DNA of 64,000 nt from positions 108,498 to 172,497 of the forward strand of contig UCJA01000018.1 in the NCBI GenBank assembly GCA_900472675.1, in the 5' to 3' direction. Below, piece by piece: positions 26,193 to 34,534 of this stretch. Numbering within the stretch: position 1 is the stretch's first letter; each line of letters begins with the position of its first letter. Source of the stretch: Hyphomicrobiales bacterium. GTDB taxonomy: Bacteria; Pseudomonadota; Alphaproteobacteria; Rhizobiales; Rhizobiaceae. The position numbers and the translations under genes were made by a program. Below the pieces are notes generated by a model, which did no database searches, was not told where the DNA came from, and saw nothing but the letters and a program-made list of their open reading frames with translations.

Positions 26193-27013
26193 CGATCGAC
26201 CACGAGACCCTACTGCTGCTCAACGCCTATCACGACGGAGAACTCTCACCCAGCGAAGCGCTTTCCATGGACCGTCGGATCGACCAGGAGCCGGAACTCG
26301 CGGCATTTGCGCGCCAGCTGAGGAGCCTTTCTTCCCAACTGGTCGATGTGCTGCCCGGCGCGCCCGCATCAGAACGCCTGCGCGGCGCCGTCCTCGCCTC
26401 GCTTCCCATGGACCTGACCGGCGATAGCGACGAGAGGCTGGATGATGGAACCGACGATATCAGTGCCAAGCCGACCGTAGCGCCGATGTCCACTCAACGG
26501 CGCTCGATCGCAGCCGCTCTGGCAATCGGTGTCGTGGCAGGCACGCTCGGCGGCGGGTACGCATTCCAGGTGATGCAGGACGATCGCTCGATTGCTGTGG
26601 TTGAGAACGAGATCCTCTCTGCCCACCTGAGGGGACTGATCGCCCCGCAGCCATTCGACATCGCGTCCTCCGACAACCATGTCGTCAAGCCATGGTTCAA
26701 CGGCAAAACCACGATCGCACCCACCGCACCGGATTTCGCAGCCCAGGGCTTTCCGCTGGTCGGCGGCCGCGTGGACGTCATCGGCGGCAAACCTGTGCCG
26801 GTCATGATCTACAAGCGGCGTCAGCATACGATCAGCGTCACCGTCACCGCGACCGCTGGCGACGACGCCAGCGCACCGGACGCTATCGACGGCACTAATG
26901 TCAGACGCTGGTCGGAAGGAGGCCTGACCTATTGGGCGATGTCCGACCTTAACCCCAGTGAATTGTCATCGTTCGTCGATCTCTACCGAAAGGCGCTGGT
27001 CGGTAACGGCTGA
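26189..27013 (+). CDS. Transmembrane anti-sigma factor
   Basis: This 274-residue protein starts at a TTG overlapping the sigma stop, behind GAAGGAG. The cytoplasmic N-terminus (AYHDGELSPSEALSMDRRID, residues 13-32) has the anti-sigma-domain pattern but no zinc-binding cysteines. One membrane helix lies at about residues 106-127 (AIGVVAGTLGGG region). The remaining 145 residues are predicted periplasmic. It should hold the ECF sigma factor inactive at the membrane until a signal releases it. Similar proteins accompany ECF genes in many rhizobia. Confidence 0.85.
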   Translation: MTIDHETLLLLNAYHDGELSPSEALSMDRRIDQEPELAAFARQLRSLSSQLVDVLPGAPASERLRGAVLASLPMDLTGDSDERLDDGTDDISAKPTVAPMSTQRRSIAAALAIGVVAGTLGGGYAFQVMQDDRSIAVVENEILSAHLRGLIAPQPFDIASSDNHVVKPWFNGKTTIAPTAPDFAAQGFPLVGGRVDVIGGKPVPVMIYKRRQHTISVTVTATAGDDASAPDAIDGTNVRRWSEGGLTYWAMSDLNPSELSSFVDLYRKALVGNG

Positions 27014-27085
27014 AAAATTCGCGGGTCTCGCGAATAAACCGGCACCGCTTTCTGTTTACTCCAGTGTGCAAGCCTGGGGAGACAT

Positions 27086-27712
27086 ATGAGCGGGATGACA
27101 TGCCTTCTGGCGGGCTTGGGCGCCGGACTTTCCATTGCAATACCTTTCGGCCCCGCGAGCATGATGTGTGTCGAACGCACACTTGCGGATGGAATGCGGG
27201 CTGGCATGGCGACCGGGCTGGGAATTGCAACCGTGCACCTCACCTACAGCACGGTGGCGCTTCTCGGCGGTATGACGCTGATGAGCAACTCAGAAAACGC
27301 AAACCTCATGACCTTCGCCGCCGGGCTGGTGCTTCTCTATTTTGCCGCCCGGCTGTGGCGAAGGGAACTTGTGGCCGCGACATCCGGCAGCGTTCCTCCA
27401 AGTTTTGCCCGCGCCTATTGTGGCGCGATCTGCTTCGGCTTTCTCAATCCACTGACGCCAGTCCTCTGCGCCGCAACCCTCACGGCTGTTGCGAGCCAGA
27501 TCGCTACCCCTGGCGGGTTGCTGCCTGTCGGCGTCTTCGCGGGCTCTCTCGCCTGGTGGTTCACCCTCAGCATCGGCATATCGCTGCTCAGGCAGCGGCT
27601 TAACCTCGCAACGCTCGCGCTTGCAAATCGTGGCGCCGGCATTCTGCTCGCCATTCTAGGGCTCTCGATGCTCGTGAAGAGCTTGGATGGCCTCAGACTT
27701 ATCGCCTCCTGA
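27086..27712 (+). CDS. LysE/RhtB-family exporter
   Basis: The 208-residue hydrophobic protein has about six membrane helices. Its N-terminal pattern GLSIAIPFGPASMMCVERTL (about residues 13-32) matches LysE-type amino-acid exporters (usual form PGP, here FGP). A GGGGAG site precedes the ATG. It stands 72 bases after the anti-sigma gene and could be part of the sigma regulon. A hairpin follows at 27795. The exported amino acid cannot be inferred. Confidence 0.85.
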   Translation: MSGMTCLLAGLGAGLSIAIPFGPASMMCVERTLADGMRAGMATGLGIATVHLTYSTVALLGGMTLMSNSENANLMTFAAGLVLLYFAARLWRRELVAATSGSVPPSFARAYCGAICFGFLNPLTPVLCAATLTAVASQIATPGGLLPVGVFAGSLAWWFTLSIGISLLRQRLNLATLALANRGAGILLAILGLSMLVKSLDGLRLIAS

Positions 27713-27794
27713 CGGGCGATTTCGTTTGCCGTCCTCGACCTCCAGGAGAGCGGCGAAACAGCGTACGGGGTCTACCCCACCCGTAGGCGCTGCG

Positions 27795-27833
27795 GATGGA
27801 AGGCCGCGTCTAATCTCCGCGCGGCCTTCCATC
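27795..27833. terminator. Strong 14-base-arm hairpin
   Basis: Arms GATGGAAGGCCGCG (27795-27808) and CGCGGCCTTCCATC (27820-27833) are perfect complements around an 11-base loop. It lies between the convergent LysE and HD-GYP genes. No T-run follows, but the stem is strong enough to act in both directions. Confidence 0.6.
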
Positions 27834-27957
27834 ATCGCACAGGCAGGTCCGCCACCTCGGACACCTCGGACACCAATCGGTTGTCGTTATCCTGGCCGAT
27901 CAGTTGGCGATCGGGTCACACTCGGGCGCTCTTAAAGGGATGTGAACGCATGGCTCT

Positions 27958-28917
27958 TCACTGGATGGTGCCATCAACAACCATCTTCGATACGAAGGCT
28001 TTCAGCAGGTCGGGATCAAAGTGACCCCGTGATTGCAGCATGGTCTCTACAGCCTCAGCCTGAGTCCAAGCGCGCTTGTAGGGTCGCACCGACGTCAGGG
28101 CATCATAGATATCACAGATTGCGGCAATGCGTGCTGCATCGGGTATCGCCGATCCAGCTAACCGGTATGGATACCCTGTGCCATCGAACTTCTCATGGTG
28201 GTAGAGGCAAATGTCGAGAACGGGTTTCGGCGAGTCCTCAATCTGCTCCAGCAGCTCGTAGCCCCGCAATGGATGTGTCCGCATAACTCCGAGTTCATCG
28301 ATTGTGAGCTTTCCGCGCTTACGCAACAATTCCGCTGGCAACAACATCTTCCCCAGATCGTGTACAAGCCCGCCTAATCCCAGAAGCCTTACCTTCTCCT
28401 CGTCCAGACCGAGCTTCCGCCCGAAGGTAACCATCAGCGCACTCACAGCCAGCGAGTGCAAAAACGTCCCCTCGTCCTGCTTCTTGAGTTTTGCCACAGC
28501 GATCATCGCACCGGCATTGGTCATGGCCTCCAACATTACCCGTTCGACAGCCTTGTCCGCCACTTCCAGACGAAATGCCCCTCGACGCCGAGCGTCCTCG
28601 AGAAGATCTCTCACACAAGGTCGCGTATCCTCGATGGCCTTTCTTGCTCGCTGGATTTGCTCAGCACTGAACTTCGAACCGAGATCGGACTCGAAACTGG
28701 CAAGAGCAAGCGCATTACCATCGCGGCGGTCGAGATCGACGTCCAAACCCTTACGCGTGTCGATCACGACACTGATCGCACGGCTGTTCATCAAGAGATC
28801 GATGTCACCGGCAGACGAGATCGAACCAACCACATGAGAAGACGCCACTTCTCCACTCTCTAGTTCGTCTACGTACATGCCGACCCGGACCTGATGGAGC
28901 CGTATTCTTTTCCTCAT
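27958..28917 (-). CDS. HD-GYP cyclic-di-GMP phosphodiesterase
   Basis: A protein of about 319 residues with an N-terminal DUF3391-like segment (IRLHQVRVGMYVDEL) followed by a full HD-GYP domain: VHDLGK (HD pair near residue 187), MRTHPLRGYELL, the diagnostic HHEKFDGTGYP and DIYDALTSVRPYKRA. It should hydrolyse cyclic di-GMP in the cytoplasm. ATG at 28917 has GGAAG upstream; an ATG 18 bases earlier has none. It is transcribed in the same direction as the GGDEF cyclase at 29221, with a transposase relic in between. Confidence 0.93.
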   Translation of the reverse strand: MRKRIRLHQVRVGMYVDELESGEVASSHVVGSISSAGDIDLLMNSRAISVVIDTRKGLDVDLDRRDGNALALASFESDLGSKFSAEQIQRARKAIEDTRPCVRDLLEDARRRGAFRLEVADKAVERVMLEAMTNAGAMIAVAKLKKQDEGTFLHSLAVSALMVTFGRKLGLDEEKVRLLGLGGLVHDLGKMLLPAELLRKRGKLTIDELGVMRTHPLRGYELLEQIEDSPKPVLDICLYHHEKFDGTGYPYRLAGSAIPDAARIAAICDIYDALTSVRPYKRAWTQAEAVETMLQSRGHFDPDLLKAFVSKMVVDGTIQ

Positions 28918-29025
28918 TCTGGTCTTCCAGAGCATTAGCGAGAGAGAAGATACTTTGGCTCGAAAACATTACGAATATCGAAAGAATGGAATATTGGCGA
29001 GATGGGCCTCGACCTGCCTTCGACC

Positions 29026-29226
29026 ATGCGGCTTTACAGGTCAATCCGAGGCCAGAGGTTTGTCAGCAGTGTGAGGAACCGCCGCCGCTGCTTCAACGAT
29101 ACGTCCATTGCCAGGACATTTTTGACGCCATCGTCCGCCAGGCGATCACCCGGGGCCGGTCGACAGCAAGGTCCTGCGTGCGGATTCGACTCATCTGAGA
29201 GCCAATGCTAACGAGGGAAATTATGG
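29026..29226 (+). pseudogene. Decayed IS1182/IS5-like transposase fragment
   Basis: Three consecutive pieces in different frames read RRRCFNDTSIARTF, DIFDAIVRQAITRG and VDSKVLRADSTHLRANANEG. In order they resemble one stretch of DDE transposases of the IS1182 group (IVRQAI..G...GKVL..DSTHLKANAN). At least two frameshifts have broken it, and no terminal repeats are visible. It lies between the HD-GYP and GGDEF genes and ends inside the GGDEF stop. Confidence 0.65.
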
Positions 29227-30489
29227 CTTGGCAATACTCCAGAAGTCGCGCTCCGAACCCAAATTGTGGTCCAGACACACGCGGTTTCTACCCTGCTGCT
29301 TTGCGTCATAGAGTGCTGCGTCGGCCGCTGCGAGAATCAACTCGCGCGATACACCGGGAATAACCATGCACGATACAAGACCAATGCTTACAGTCTTTGA
29401 CGGCGCAGATCCCTCGATGCCATTTATCTGCATAAGTTCGACGGCCTGACGCGCGCGTTCGGCAACCCGAAAAGAATTGGACTTATCGTGGTCGGGCAAG
29501 ATCGCCACAAACTCTTCCCCGCCATATCGCGCCAGTAGGCCGCTGGGCGAAATTACGTCGTTGAGAGCCTTCGATAGCACCTGCAAGCACCTGTCACCTG
29601 CCTGATGCCCGTAGGTGTCGTTAAACAGCTTGAAGTGATCGACATCGATCATCATGAGGGAGATTGGGGTCTGATGCTCACGGGCGCTCGCAAGCGCTTC
29701 ATCAAAAGTCGCGTCAAATTTACGCCTGTTCGCCAGTCCCGTAAGTGGATCCTCGAAAGCCTTTTCTGCCAGTTTGTCGTTCGCCACACGTAGGAGATCA
29801 TTCTTGAGAGTAAGCTCTTCAAGCAACCGTTCGCTCATTTGCTCCGCACGCAGTTGCCGCATCCGGTTTTTCACCATCTGAACGATGAATGACGACAGAA
29901 AGCAGTAGTATAGGATGCAAGCGGGTATAAAGACGTAGTTGCCATCCAGAAATGCAGCAATACCCATCAGTCCAAGAACAAGAGCGATGTTGATAAAGGC
30001 CGTTCCGGGCATCATGAATGCCCTTCCAGCTGCACCCTGAACGATTGCGCAGGCTACGCCGACGGTGATCGTCTGAGTGATCGCTGATGCTCCATAAAGG
30101 AGAACCGCGCCAGAGATGCCCCAACCAAGTCCCGAAAGCAACGATCCTGCAACAAAAAGCAGAACCCATCGGTGCTGCACAGGGAAGGTGGCACGCCTCA
30201 CGTAAAGGTACTCAATAAAGATTCGGAATAGCAGGCACGTCACCGCGACAACCGTTGCGACAACGCCTGCACCGCCTGCCCCAGACCAGGCTGCGCTTTG
30301 GCTCGCAAGCGCAATGCCCAGAGTTGCAATAACATGAGGCCTGCTACTGTAAAGCTCGCGAAGCGTTGCCTCCACCTGTTCTGGTGAAGCTATGTGAGAG
30401 CCCGCCAGGGAAAAAGGATTTAGCATTCCAACCAGACGCATTGCGGTTTCCGGATCGCTCGATGAATCTACTGCAAACGTCCTCACCAT
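29221..30489 (-). CDS. Membrane-bound diguanylate cyclase (GGDEF)
   Basis: The 422-residue protein has an N-terminal membrane region with about five to six helices (residues 55-205). A short coiled linker follows, then a GGDEF domain from about 245: DPLTGLANRRKFD, IDVDHFKLFNDTYGH and an active GGEEF site at 323-327. The RxxD inhibitory site expected before GGEEF is absent (SPSG instead), so product inhibition is probably weak. It should make cyclic di-GMP in response to a membrane or periplasmic cue. It is paired with the HD-GYP gene downstream. Confidence 0.93.
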   Translation of the reverse strand: MVRTFAVDSSSDPETAMRLVGMLNPFSLAGSHIASPEQVEATLRELYSSRPHVIATLGIALASQSAAWSGAGGAGVVATVVAVTCLLFRIFIEYLYVRRATFPVQHRWVLLFVAGSLLSGLGWGISGAVLLYGASAITQTITVGVACAIVQGAAGRAFMMPGTAFINIALVLGLMGIAAFLDGNYVFIPACILYYCFLSSFIVQMVKNRMRQLRAEQMSERLLEELTLKNDLLRVANDKLAEKAFEDPLTGLANRRKFDATFDEALASAREHQTPISLMMIDVDHFKLFNDTYGHQAGDRCLQVLSKALNDVISPSGLLARYGGEEFVAILPDHDKSNSFRVAERARQAVELMQINGIEGSAPSKTVSIGLVSCMVIPGVSRELILAAADAALYDAKQQGRNRVCLDHNLGSERDFWSIAKP

Positions 30490-30992
30490 TATCAGCTGCT
30501 AGTAAATGATTCGAACATAAGTCGAACTAGACCTATGGGAGGACCGCCTCTCCGGGATACATATAGCCAAGCGCATCCGGCCAACCTTGAGCGGCGGCAA
30601 GGTGTCGGAAGGCGTCGCGCACCTCCTTGCGAAGCAGGGCGCGGTCTGTCCGTCTCATCGAAAGTTAGACTTGTGGCTTTAGCGCTGCCTTGGATTTAAG
30701 TCGACATCCACCGTTGCTCCGGCTTTGACAAGCTCCGATAGAAACCAGCTATGATCGATTAGTCGTTCAGGGAGTCCTCGCGAAGACATGCGCCACGGCG
30801 GCTGACTACAAACTCTTTGCGGCAACGCTCTTCCAGGAACGTCAACCAATGCCAAACAGGCCGACCCTCCGTCGGTTCTCGCGAACAATATTCGGTGTAT
30901 CTTGACTGACGACTTGGGCCATTTCGACTTAGACGTGCGCTGGAATGTTTTTCCGCGTTAGCATCACAAAATCGCGCAGTAGCAGGGCAGAG
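30490..30992. other. 503-base stretch without an intact gene
   Basis: The gap between the GGDEF and GntR genes has stops in all frames apart from short openings. The only recognisable part is a 41-codon minus-strand piece (30533-30658) listed separately. The rest looks like decayed coding DNA with no promoter, repeat or RNA that I can support. Confidence 0.5.
30533..30658 (-). pseudogene. Possible exonuclease III-like fragment
   Basis: A 41-codon frame contains LLRKEVRDAFRHL then QGWPDALGYMYPGE. This resembles the region of exonuclease III proteins where a variable arginine-rich helix precedes QGWTDALR.LHPGE. Both ends of the gene are missing. The match is from motif memory and could be chance. 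Confidence 0.3.
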
Positions 30993-31694
30993 TCATCTAG
31001 AACCGTGGTCCTCGGTGACGATGTAGCGGCTGAGAATTTCGGAAATATCGGGACCGTCGTCCTTGTCGTCGGTCTTTGCCCGGTCTTCCACGGCATGCAG
31101 GTGATGATCCATGATCCGAACTGCTGTAGCGGCGTCCTGATCCTTCAAGGCTTCGATCAGCTGAATGTGCTCATCGATTCCGCACTCTGCCGAATGAGGA
31201 CGTCCGAAACGGGCAAGAATGAGCGATGAGCGAGACACGATTTGGCTAATGAAATCAATCAACAGCTTTGAACCGGTCAGTTCGGCGAGCAGAATATGGA
31301 ATTCTCCAGCCAGCCTGATCGAGCGGGGCGAAGACGCCTGGAGAGCACGTTCCTCTTCGCGCACATGACTGATCAGCGCATCGATGCCGTCGCGCGGCAT
31401 TCTCTTGCAAAGCCGATCAATAACTTCGCGCTCCAGGCAGCGGCGAAGCGCAAAGACTTCCTCAGCCTCTTCCAGTGTCGGCATCGCGACTGCGGCGCCG
31501 CGGTTGGGCTTGATCTCGACTAGGCCATCGGACGCCAGTCGAAGCAGTGCGTTGCGCGCGCTGGTCCGGCTGACACCAAACGTATCGCCAATGGAATCCT
31601 CCGGCAGTTTCGTGCCGGGCTTTAGAGCCTGCTCAAGAATGGCGCGGCGCAAGGACGCGTAGATGGCGTCGCTTCTGCTGAGATTCGTGGACAT
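30993..31694 (-). CDS. GntR-family regulator (FCD subgroup) of the amidohydrolase operon
   Basis: The 233-residue regulator has the GntR winged helix (ASLRRAILEQALKPGTKLPE, FGVSRTSARNALLRLASDGL, residues 12-58) and a helical FCD ligand domain. It is divergent from the ABC binding-protein gene at 31927. The 232-base gap holds two identical perfect palindromes, ATTGCATGCAAT. One is 67 bases upstream of this gene and the other just before the importer's ribosome site. It most likely represses the operon and itself until the imported compound or a product binds. Confidence 0.92.
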   Translation of the reverse strand: MSTNLSRSDAIYASLRRAILEQALKPGTKLPEDSIGDTFGVSRTSARNALLRLASDGLVEIKPNRGAAVAMPTLEEAEEVFALRRCLEREVIDRLCKRMPRDGIDALISHVREEERALQASSPRSIRLAGEFHILLAELTGSKLLIDFISQIVSRSSLILARFGRPHSAECGIDEHIQLIEALKDQDAATAVRIMDHHLHAVEDRAKTDDKDDGPDISEILSRYIVTEDHGSR

Positions 31695-31760
31695 CGCTTT
31701 CCCGTTGAATGCAATTTTGTCGGATATCGCACGAACATTGCGCGGAATCCAATCAAATAA

Positions 31761-31772
31761 ATTGCATGCAAT
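31761..31772. promoter_or_regulatory. GntR operator candidate, copy 1
   Basis: ATTGCATGCAAT is a perfect 12-base palindrome, 67 bases upstream of the gntR start. The same 12 bases recur at 31899. Half-site-like ATGCAAT and TTGCAT also occur nearby (around 31707 and 31785). Confidence 0.65.
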
Positions 31773-31898
31773 CGTCTATTGATTTTGCATTCTTCATAGA
31801 ATACCGTCCGGACACATCCACTGAGAATGACGAGAATACGCACCAGTCGGATACCGTTTAGCCGCATGCAGCCTGGTTTGGCGTGGCAGCCAGCAGAT

Positions 31899-31910
31899 AT
31901 TGCATGCAAT
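31899..31910. promoter_or_regulatory. GntR operator candidate, copy 2
   Basis: Second exact copy of ATTGCATGCAAT, ending 16 bases before the ATG of the binding-protein gene and next to its AGGGGA ribosome site. A regulator bound here would block transcription or early elongation. Confidence 0.65.
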
Positions 31911-31926
31911 CCGAGGGGATTTAAAA

Positions 31927-33483
31927 ATGCAGTTCAAGAGAATTCTGGCAACCGGCGCTGCGCTGCTTGCCCTGTCCTTGCCGGCCATGGCTGGCACGCT
32001 CAAATGGGGCGCGTCGCGGGACATCAGCTCGCTCGACCCCTATTCCTACGGTGACAGCTTTGCGCTCGGCGTGCTCAATCACTCTTATGAGGGGTTGATG
32101 CGCTACGATCGCAATCTCAAGATCGAGCCTGCACTTGCCGCTTCCTACGAGATCATCTCTCCGACCACCTGGCGCTTCAAGCTGCGCGAGGGCGTGAAAT
32201 TCCACAATGGTGCGGATTTCACGGCCGAGGACGTCCAGGCTTCGCTGCTGCGGGCGACAAACCCGAAATCGCCGCTGCGCGGCAATATTCCAGCCTACAA
32301 GGGATCGCGGGTCATCGACGAACATACGATCGAGATCGATGTTTCGGCCAATTATCCCCTGCTGCTCAACGACCTGACGACGATCTACATCTTTGATGCA
32401 GGCTGGCTGAAGGAAAACAATGCCGAAGCGCCGACCGACGTCGGCTCGGGCACCGAAGGCTATGCCACCTATCATGAAAACGGCACGGGACCGTTCAAGG
32501 TCGAGAGCCGTCAGCCGGACGCAAAGACCGTGTTCGTCAAATACGATGGCTGGTGGGACAAGCCGCAGCACAATATCGACCGGATCGAGCTGACGCCGAT
32601 CGCCTCGAGCGCCACCCGCGTCGCAGCGCTTCTCTCGGGCGATATCGACTTCACCGACCAGGCACCGGTGCAGGACCTGCCGCGGCTCGAAGCCGCTTCG
32701 GGGCAGGTCAAGCTTCTTGAAGGAACCGACCTTCGCACCGTGATGATCGGTTTCAGCCAGCGCGACCAGTTGCTGTCGGGCGCTCCGAACCCGATGAAGG
32801 ACCTGCGGGTTCGCCAGGCGATGCAGCTCGCCATCGATCTGGATCTCATCCAGAAGCGGGTGATGCGCGGCAAGTCGCGCAATGCCGGAGCGCTGGTTGC
32901 GCCGCTGATCCCCGGCTATGACGCGGCGATCGACGTCCCGGTCAAGGCCGATCCCGAAAAGGCCAAGGCGCTGCTCAAGGAAGCCGGCGCCGAAGGTTTC
33001 GAGTTCGAGTTCAACTGCGCCGATACCCTGGTCAACGAGGAGCAGGTCTGCCAGGCGGTTGCTTCGATGTGGTCACGCGTCGGCCTCAAGCCGAAGCTCG
33101 ATCAGGGTCCGCGCGCCGTACAGACGCCGAAGCGCTCGGCGGGCAAGGTGGATGTTTATACGCTCGGCTGGGCGACGCTGCCGATGCTCGACACCTACAG
33201 CCTGACCTCGCAGGTCCTGCACACCAAGGAAGGCTCGTTCGGGATCTTCAACTGGGGCGGCTGGTCCGACAAGGAGTTCGACAAGGTGACCGAGGCCTCC
33301 GCCGTCGAGCTGGACAGGACGAAGCGTCTCGCACTGGAAGCCCAGTCGCTCAAGATCGCCAAGGATCACGCGCTGATGATCCCGCTGCATCAGCAGCCGC
33401 TGGCCTGGGCCACAAGTGCGAAGGTTGCCGACTTCCCACTGTTTTCGGACAACCTCCCGCGCCTGTGGCTGGTCAAGATGTAA
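31927..33483 (+). CDS. ABC transporter solute-binding protein, family 5
   Basis: A DppA/OppA-like binding protein of about 518 residues. A typical signal peptide ends in PAMAG. The mature start TLKWGASRDISSLDPYSYGD and WRFKLREGVKFHNGADFTAE are family hallmarks. ATG at 31927 has AGGGGA seven bases upstream; the ATG 27 bases earlier sits over the operator and would spoil the signal. It is first of an eight-gene operon with two permeases, two ATPases and three amidohydrolases. The ligand is therefore probably a small nitrogen-ring or amide compound rather than a peptide. Confidence 0.93.
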   Translation: MQFKRILATGAALLALSLPAMAGTLKWGASRDISSLDPYSYGDSFALGVLNHSYEGLMRYDRNLKIEPALAASYEIISPTTWRFKLREGVKFHNGADFTAEDVQASLLRATNPKSPLRGNIPAYKGSRVIDEHTIEIDVSANYPLLLNDLTTIYIFDAGWLKENNAEAPTDVGSGTEGYATYHENGTGPFKVESRQPDAKTVFVKYDGWWDKPQHNIDRIELTPIASSATRVAALLSGDIDFTDQAPVQDLPRLEAASGQVKLLEGTDLRTVMIGFSQRDQLLSGAPNPMKDLRVRQAMQLAIDLDLIQKRVMRGKSRNAGALVAPLIPGYDAAIDVPVKADPEKAKALLKEAGAEGFEFEFNCADTLVNEEQVCQAVASMWSRVGLKPKLDQGPRAVQTPKRSAGKVDVYTLGWATLPMLDTYSLTSQVLHTKEGSFGIFNWGGWSDKEFDKVTEASAVELDRTKRLALEAQSLKIAKDHALMIPLHQQPLAWATSAKVADFPLFSDNLPRLWLVKM

Positions 33484-33489
33484 CCGCAC

Positions 33490-33518
33490 CTCCCCCGCCC
33501 GATCTCGCGGCGGGGGAG
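33490..33518 (+). terminator. Intra-operon hairpin after the binding-protein gene
   Basis: Perfect 10-base arms CTCCCCCGCC (33490-33499) and GGCGGGGGAG (33509-33518) lie seven bases after the stop and 37 bases before the permease. No T-run follows. It is likely an mRNA 3'-end stabiliser that lets binding protein exceed permease. Confidence 0.6.
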
Positions 33519-33555
33519 CATCCCTTCTTGTCATTGAGATCAAGGACCGATCGCC

Positions 33556-34521
33556 ATGCTAGCCTTCCTGATCAAGCGGATCGGCAATGCCGTTCTCGTC
33601 ATGCTGACGGTCGCCTTCTTTGCCTTTCTGATCTTCCGGTTCCTCGGCGATCCGGTCGAGATGATGGTCAACGAGAGTGCCACCCAGAGCGATCGCGACG
33701 AGTTGCGCGCACGCCTTGGTTTGAACGAGGGTTTTCTCGTTCAATATGTCCGCTTTGTCGGCAATGCGGCACAGGGTGAGTTCGGCCTTTCGTGGCGCAA
33801 CCAGCAATCGGTGATCGGGCTGATCGCCGAACGCTTCCCGGCGACTTTCGAACTGGTGATCATCGCCACCCTCCTGTCGCTTGCGATCGGCATTCCGCTC
33901 GGCGTATTCACTGCGATCGGCCGCGGGCGATGGTGGGCGGAAAGTCTGCAGTTCGGTTCGATTATCGGCGTTTCCCTGCCAAGCTTTCTCGTCGGCATCC
34001 TGCTCATCCTGATATTTTCCGTGTCGCTCGGCTGGCTGCCGGGCTACGGCCGCGGCGACGTCGTCAATCTCGGATGGTGGTCAACCGGTCTGCTCACACA
34101 ATCGGGACGGGCCGCCGTGGTCCTCCCCTCCCTGTCCCTATCGCTGTTCCAGATCACGCTGGTCATGCGGCTGGTGCGGGCGGAAATGCTGGAAACGCTG
34201 CGGGCGGATTTCATCAAGTTTGCCCGCGCCCGCGGTGTCCGGCGACGCGCGCTGTGGTTCCGCCATGCGCTGAAGAACTGTCTGATGCCGGTCGTCACGC
34301 TCACGGCCATGCAGGTCGGCAATCTGATCGCTTTCGCGCTGGTCACCGAGACCGTGTTTCAGTGGCCGGGCATGGGCATGCTGTTCATGCAGGCCGTGAC
34401 CTTCGTCGATATCCCGGTGATGGCGGCCTATCTCTGCATCGTATCCTTCATCTTCGTGACGCTGAACACCTTCGTCGACATTGCCTATGCGGTGATCGAC
34501 CCGCGCCTGCGCGCCGCGTGA
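33556..34521 (+). CDS. ABC transporter permease (DppB type)
   Basis: The 321-residue permease has a DppB-like first helix (LVMLTVAFFAFLIFRFLGDP), the NESATQSDRDELRARLGL periplasmic loop, and an EAA loop KFARARGVRRRALWFRHALK. The usual end is DIAYAVIDPRLR. It joins the next permease to form the import channel. Only 13 bases separate the two genes. Confidence 0.93.
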   Translation: MLAFLIKRIGNAVLVMLTVAFFAFLIFRFLGDPVEMMVNESATQSDRDELRARLGLNEGFLVQYVRFVGNAAQGEFGLSWRNQQSVIGLIAERFPATFELVIIATLLSLAIGIPLGVFTAIGRGRWWAESLQFGSIIGVSLPSFLVGILLILIFSVSLGWLPGYGRGDVVNLGWWSTGLLTQSGRAAVVLPSLSLSLFQITLVMRLVRAEMLETLRADFIKFARARGVRRRALWFRHALKNCLMPVVTLTAMQVGNLIAFALVTETVFQWPGMGMLFMQAVTFVDIPVMAAYLCIVSFIFVTLNTFVDIAYAVIDPRLRAA

Positions 34522-34534
34522 CAGGAGCCCTATC

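Noticed and set aside
30679..30888. Minus-strand frame of 69 codons
   Set aside because: No motif, ribosome site or family resemblance; likely chance opening in decayed DNA.
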